The translations under genes and the position numbers were made by a program. DNA of 64,000 nt, from the NCBI RefSeq assembly GCF_002364335.1, contig NZ_DEXW01000066.1, positions 1-64,000 of the forward strand, written 5' to 3'. Positions within the stretch are counted from its first letter, which is position 1. Every line of letters begins with the position of its first letter. The DNA is from Winogradskyella sp. UBA3174 (GTDB lineage Bacteria > Bacteroidota > Bacteroidia > Flavobacteriales > Flavobacteriaceae). Below the pieces are notes generated by a model, which was not told the origin of the DNA, did not search any database, and saw only the letters and a program-made list of their open reading frames with translations. Positions 60,556 through 64,000 of this stretch are shown here, in pieces.

Positions 60556-61857
60556 ATGAAAAAATTAATCATCCTTGCTTTAATATTACCGTTCATCGCT
60601 TTTGCTCAAAATGTAAAAGGCACCTTTTCTCCAGCAGAAGATTTTACTTATGCTTTTTTATATAAAGCGGCACCAGATGGAGCCGATTACGTAAGTAGAG
60701 GACAACTAGATCTTGCAGGTAATTTTGAAATTCCGCTAGACTCAACAGTGACCCCTGGTATTTATAAAATTGTATATGCAATTCCACCAGAAGAAAACAA
60801 CTTTGATTTTATCTATGACGGAAAAGAAACAATTGTTTTTAATTTTAGTTATGAAAAAGGTCTAGAATTCACAGAGTCTGATGAAAATAAACTCTGGAAT
60901 TCGTATTTAAAAAGTATGGATGTAGTTAATATGACCATAAACAACTACTACTCTAAAGAAAACTCGGATAAGGAAGGTTTCAATGCTATTTTTAAGACAT
61001 TAAAAGATACGCAGATGGGCTACGAAGAACTAGCAAACGGAAAGTTAGTCTCTACTTTTATTATAGCTAACAGGCCTTATATCCCAGAAGCTTATGAAGA
61101 CATGAGTAGCTACTCTGTGAATTTAAAGACCAACTATCTCAAACAAATAGATTTTAGTAATTATTTATTACAGAGCTCTTCGTTTTTGGTAGATCGTGTA
61201 ACAACCTATGTTTTTGATATTATAAAAAATCCCAACAACGACCTTTACAAACAGCATGTTGATGATGTTGCTTCTGAAATTAGTGATACCGATGCTATTA
61301 TTAAAACGAGCCTTTTAAAAATTATTTGGCAACGTTTTGTGGCTTTAGAAAATCATGATATTGCAAATTATATTACAGACACCTACTTACTAGCACTCGC
61401 TAATAAAACAGAAAATAAAGTTTTAGCTCAAACTATTTCATCTTATAAGAACACATCTATTGGCACTAGAGCACCCGATTTTGAAATTACTATAAATGAT
61501 GCTAAAAGTAGCTTGCATCAACTTAATGGTGCAGAACATTACTTAATTGTTTTTTGGAGTAGTGCTTGTGGACATTGTCTAACTGAATTGCCAATGGTTA
61601 AGGAACTTGCTGCTAAAAATCCTACACTTAAGGTCGTAGCATTTGGTTTAGAAAGCGATGCTAACGATTGGACTGAAGAGGTTAAAAAATATCCAGATTT
61701 TACACATGTTATTGGTTTAGGTAAATGGGACAACCCTATTGTAAAAACTTATGGTGTAGCTGCTACACCAATGTATTTTTTATTAAGTTCTTCTAAAGTA
61801 ATTATGGCAAAACCTTATGCTTATGAAGATTTGGAAGCAATTATTATGGAACTATAG
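60556..61857 (+). CDS. TlpA-like thioredoxin-fold periplasmic protein
   Basis: 433 residues. Signal peptide ending FIAFAQ (about 18), an N-terminal DUF4369-like beta region (VKGTFSPAEDFTYAFLYK, GNFEIPLDSTVTPGIYKIV), a helical middle, and a C-terminal TlpA/AhpC-TSA domain (IGTRAPDFEITINDAKSS) with the redox motif WSSACGHCLTELPM (Cys-Gly-His-Cys near 338-341). The CGHC resembles protein-disulfide isomerases. The last 14 bp overlap the convergent gene at 61844. Confidence 0.87.
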   Translation: MKKLIILALILPFIAFAQNVKGTFSPAEDFTYAFLYKAAPDGADYVSRGQLDLAGNFEIPLDSTVTPGIYKIVYAIPPEENNFDFIYDGKETIVFNFSYEKGLEFTESDENKLWNSYLKSMDVVNMTINNYYSKENSDKEGFNAIFKTLKDTQMGYEELANGKLVSTFIIANRPYIPEAYEDMSSYSVNLKTNYLKQIDFSNYLLQSSSFLVDRVTTYVFDIIKNPNNDLYKQHVDDVASEISDTDAIIKTSLLKIIWQRFVALENHDIANYITDTYLLALANKTENKVLAQTISSYKNTSIGTRAPDFEITINDAKSSLHQLNGAEHYLIVFWSSACGHCLTELPMVKELAAKNPTLKVVAFGLESDANDWTEEVKKYPDFTHVIGLGKWDNPIVKTYGVAATPMYFLLSSSKVIMAKPYAYEDLEAIIMEL

Positions 61858-62254
61858 CTTCAACAGCAAGAATAAAATAATTGGTGTCACCCTGCCAAGG
61901 CATTGATTTGTAACGTTCCTTATAACTTAATTTTACACGTTTTCCTTCCGATGCTTCGAGCTTTTCTAAAACGTTTTGATCTAACACTGAAAATTGCCAG
62001 AGGTTACCCTCTAATCCATCATTAGCGGAACCCAATCTAAGCCCTCCAATATTTAGTTCTCCTTCATTCGTTTTTAATATAACCCCTTTTTTCGAAATTT
62101 TAATTAATTGACCTGCGCGAGTACCTTCTGAATACGTCCATGAACAAGCCCATATCAATAGCAAGCATAAAACAATAAGCCCAAGTACAACCTTTAAAAT
62201 AAACTTTTTGAATCTAGATTTAAAGCTTGGTTTTTCATGATTTGAATTATCCAT
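61844..62254 (-). CDS. Single-TM membrane-anchored protein
   Basis: 136 residues. N-terminal basic segment, TM helix (about 22-41, VVLGLIVLCLLLIWACSWTY), then a small periplasmic beta domain (GTRAGQLIKISKKGVILKTN, LEGNLWQFSVLD, VKLSYKERYKSMPWQGDTNY). This small family is sometimes called '6-phosphogluconate dehydrogenase' in flavobacterial genomes, which the sequence does not support. Overlaps the TlpA-like gene tail-to-tail by 14 bp. Confidence 0.8.
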   Translation of the reverse strand: MDNSNHEKPSFKSRFKKFILKVVLGLIVLCLLLIWACSWTYSEGTRAGQLIKISKKGVILKTNEGELNIGGLRLGSANDGLEGNLWQFSVLDQNVLEKLEASEGKRVKLSYKERYKSMPWQGDTNYFILAVEAIVP

Positions 62255-62288
62255 GTGAAAAAATAATTAATTGAACTATAGCGTAAAG

Positions 62289-62327
62289 AAAACGCCCAGT
62301 AAAACAAGTGTCTTATCTGAGCGTTTT
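62289..62327 (-). terminator. Terminator after the 62350-63294 gene
   Basis: AAAACGCCCAG (62289-62299) and CTGAGCGTTTT (62317-62327) pair with one mismatch around a 17-nt loop. On the minus strand the stem ends in GCGTTTTCTTT. Confidence 0.55.
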
Positions 62328-62349
62328 GAAACTAAATAACCAACTAAAT

Positions 62350-63294
62350 TTAGCTTCTTTTATTTTCTCTAGGATTATCCATCCTTTCTGTTTTTTGCTT
62401 TCGCTTTTTAGGTTTGTCTTCTTGCCTGTCAACTTTACCTTGTGTATCAGAACTTCTATAATAAGGGATGTAACCTACTCCTGTAAATTCATAAATCGTA
62501 CCAGAGTCTGCATGTAACAATTCTATCCTTTCATCATTAATAACGCTGAGTTCGAAAAATTCATTGTCAAAAAAATCATAATCTAATGTTAATGTTTTTA
62601 GGTACATATTACCACCTGCATCTCCTACTCCATAAACACCTGTGTAATCCCAAAAAATAGTATTTGGATTGTTTATGTTTCCATCTTGTGAACTTCTAAA
62701 TGTTGAGTCATTTCCACCTGATAAAAACTGTAAATAGTTTTCATTGTCAAACTCATTTAAGGCTCCAAAATTACTGGTGTATGTTTTTTCCCAAGCCTCG
62801 TATTCTTGTAAGAAATAATGAATATTATCATAGAATATAAAATCATAATCAAAAGTTTGTCGCTGATAGCCTCTCAAAAAATAAGACGTATCGTCAAATG
62901 GGTTATATAATTCAATAGTATTATTATCTATTTGATACACATCAAAGCTATCAAAACCATCTATTACATGGTTAACATCTAAAATCATATTATAGGCATC
63001 ATAGTTTCCTATCTCTGCACCATAACCACCACCTTGACTTCCAAAACCAACTAAATTGTTGTTAGCAAATAAACGACCATTATCGAAAGTTAACGTAAAT
63101 GCGATCTGTAAGAATGGTGTTTCACCAAAACCTTGTGTAGCATTAATATCTACATACCATAAATCGTAAGAATTTAATAATTGATTTAACGAAACTGCAG
63201 GTGCATTATCATTAATGTTTATCTCCTCTGTATAACAAGAAGTAAAAAACGTTGCACTAAGTGCAAATCCTAAGAGTAATTTTAATGTCTTCAT
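62350..63294 (-). CDS. Secreted lipoprotein of unknown function
   Basis: 314 residues. Lipobox FFTSC (Cys20). Mature part: LNQLLNSYDLWYVDINATQG, PFLQIAFTLTFDNGRLFANN, NVWD-like FWDYTGVYG, ELLHADSGTIYEFTGVGYIP, and a basic Lys/Arg C-terminal tail (QEDKPKKRKQKTER). It lies divergently next to gpsA, a position where flavobacteria often carry such a protein, sometimes misnamed 'nicotinic acid mononucleotide adenyltransferase'. No nucleotide-binding motif is visible. Confidence 0.75.
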   Translation of the reverse strand: MKTLKLLLGFALSATFFTSCYTEEININDNAPAVSLNQLLNSYDLWYVDINATQGFGETPFLQIAFTLTFDNGRLFANNNLVGFGSQGGGYGAEIGNYDAYNMILDVNHVIDGFDSFDVYQIDNNTIELYNPFDDTSYFLRGYQRQTFDYDFIFYDNIHYFLQEYEAWEKTYTSNFGALNEFDNENYLQFLSGGNDSTFRSSQDGNINNPNTIFWDYTGVYGVGDAGGNMYLKTLTLDYDFFDNEFFELSVINDERIELLHADSGTIYEFTGVGYIPYYRSSDTQGKVDRQEDKPKKRKQKTERMDNPRENKRS

Positions 63295-63462
63295 AATCTA
63301 ACGTTTTAAGGGTATTACTTAGGTAATTTCAAAACGCGTGCCAAAAATGAAAACTTACACCTTTCTATTTATTAGACTAAGCTTGTAGAAGCAAAATTTA
63401 ACTTAGTAAACCAGCACTTCGATAAGCTGGGTTAGACATTAGTCAGTCCATAAAACTTTCGC

Positions 63463-63470
63463 TATTTTTG
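63463..63470 (+). promoter_or_regulatory. -7 box TATTTTTG (gpsA)
   Basis: Perfect TAnnTTTG match 24 bp before the gpsA start. Confidence 0.55.
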
Positions 63471-63494
63471 ATATACAAAACTGATTCAACCTTT

Positions 63495-64000
63495 ATGAGT
63501 AATACTACGAAATATGCTGTTTTTGGAGCCGGAAGTTGGGCCACTGCAATTGTAAAAATGCTTTGTGAAAATTTAGATGAAGTCGGTTGGTATATGCGCA
63601 GTGTTTATACGAAAGAACACCTATTAAAAGAACAGCATAATCCTAGTTATTTAAGTTCTGTTGAATTTCACACGGAACAGTTAAAGCTCAGTAATGATAT
63701 CAATGAAATTGCAGATTGGGCAGATGTGCTCATTGTTGTGATTCCCTCAGCATTTGTACATTCTGAATTAGAAAAACTCACTACTGATATTAGCCAAAAA
63801 ACTATTGTATCTGCTGTAAAAGGTATTTTACCAGAAACTGGTAAATTGGTTGGAGAGCATTTTCATGACGCTTACAATATTCCGTTCGAAAATATTGCAG
63901 TTATTGCTGGTCCTTGCCATGCTGAGGAAGTTGCTCTAGAGCGTTTATCCTATCTCACCATATCTTGCGCAGATGCTGTTAAAGCACAAGCCATAGCAGA
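63495..64000 (+). CDS. gpsA: Glycerol-3-phosphate dehydrogenase [NAD(P)+], 5' part
   Basis: The first ~168 codons are in the window; the gene continues beyond 64000. Rossmann motif YAVFGAGSWATAIVKMLC (GxGxWxTA form of GpsA), DVLIVVIPSAFVHSEL, VSAVKGILPETGKLVGEHF and IAVIAGPCHAEEVALERLSY (the GPsxAxE motif with Cys in place of Ser) all fit. Makes sn-glycerol-3-phosphate for phospholipids. Confidence 0.93.
   Translation, partial: MSNTTKYAVFGAGSWATAIVKMLCENLDEVGWYMRSVYTKEHLLKEQHNPSYLSSVEFHTEQLKLSNDINEIADWADVLIVVIPSAFVHSELEKLTTDISQKTIVSAVKGILPETGKLVGEHFHDAYNIPFENIAVIAGPCHAEEVALERLSYLTISCADAVKAQAIA

Noticed and set aside
1..64000. CRISPR array, rRNA operon, insertion sequence with transposase, prophage
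   Set aside because: No regularly spaced repeats, rRNA sequence, transposase or phage structural genes were seen.

Overview
The window looks like a chromosomal segment of a marine member of the Flavobacteriaceae (Bacteroidota). It is AT-rich. Start sites lack clear Shine-Dalgarno sequences, and many genes are preceded by the Bacteroidota -7 box TAnnTTTG. Many predicted secreted proteins begin MKK and have signal peptides ending in AQ or SQ, or lipoboxes. The housekeeping run prs, rplY, pth, ribF, HTTM protein, serS is also consistent with this family. The genus was not determined.

1-25.1 kb is an envelope and sulfatase region. It has the 3' end of one arylsulfatase, one complete arylsulfatase with the CTAGR active-site motif, and two proteins of the formylglycine-generating-enzyme (FGE) fold, one full-size and one short. 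Around them lie many outer-membrane barrels (two of them MetA-type 'transporters', one Omp85-like), a HAD-type lipoprotein, a paralogous pair of YxxY-rich lipoproteins, and a compact operon in which a K+-channel-like gene precedes a HlyD/DUF2955/TolC efflux set and an AI-2E exporter. It also contains decayed genes (a DUF748 pseudogene, a STAS-like ORF with one internal stop) and several intergenic inverted repeats that could fold as closed structured elements.

25.1-34.1 kb looks like an acquired or rearranged segment. A C-terminal fragment of a TPM-domain gene is followed by a degenerate palindromic repeat. Next come a LytTR regulator, a TolC/adaptor/RND efflux operon, a lipocalin-like protein and a DUF418 membrane protein. 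A full-size (~120 bp) copy of the same repeat family closes the segment.

34.2-49.7 kb is mostly core: tRNA-Leu(CAA), prs, rplY, pth, ribF, an HTTM protein, serS, a TPR protein, DUF4286, rsmA, mgtE, a cupin, a 2-hydroxyacid dehydrogenase and a LuxR/DUF4199 pair. After a DUF1801 remnant and a VOC protein come two neighbouring LEA-like repeat proteins, the second fused to a TM2 membrane domain.

49.7-64 kb is core and lipid metabolism: a carboxypeptidase-regulatory-like protein and a fused PlsC/N-acyltransferase resembling OlsF (aminolipid synthesis) on the minus strand, then aspartate kinase and a GNAT (minus), fbp, a TerB protein (minus), mfd and an EamA transporter (4-nt overlap), a TlpA-like thioredoxin, two envelope proteins (minus), and the 5' part of gpsA.

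Strongest candidates for follow-up are the sulfatase/FGE/barrel/efflux locus with its structured intergenic repeats, the repeat-bracketed LytTR-RND segment, the LEA/LEA-TM2 pair and the fused acyltransferase. All family calls come from reading the protein sequences; no database search was run.
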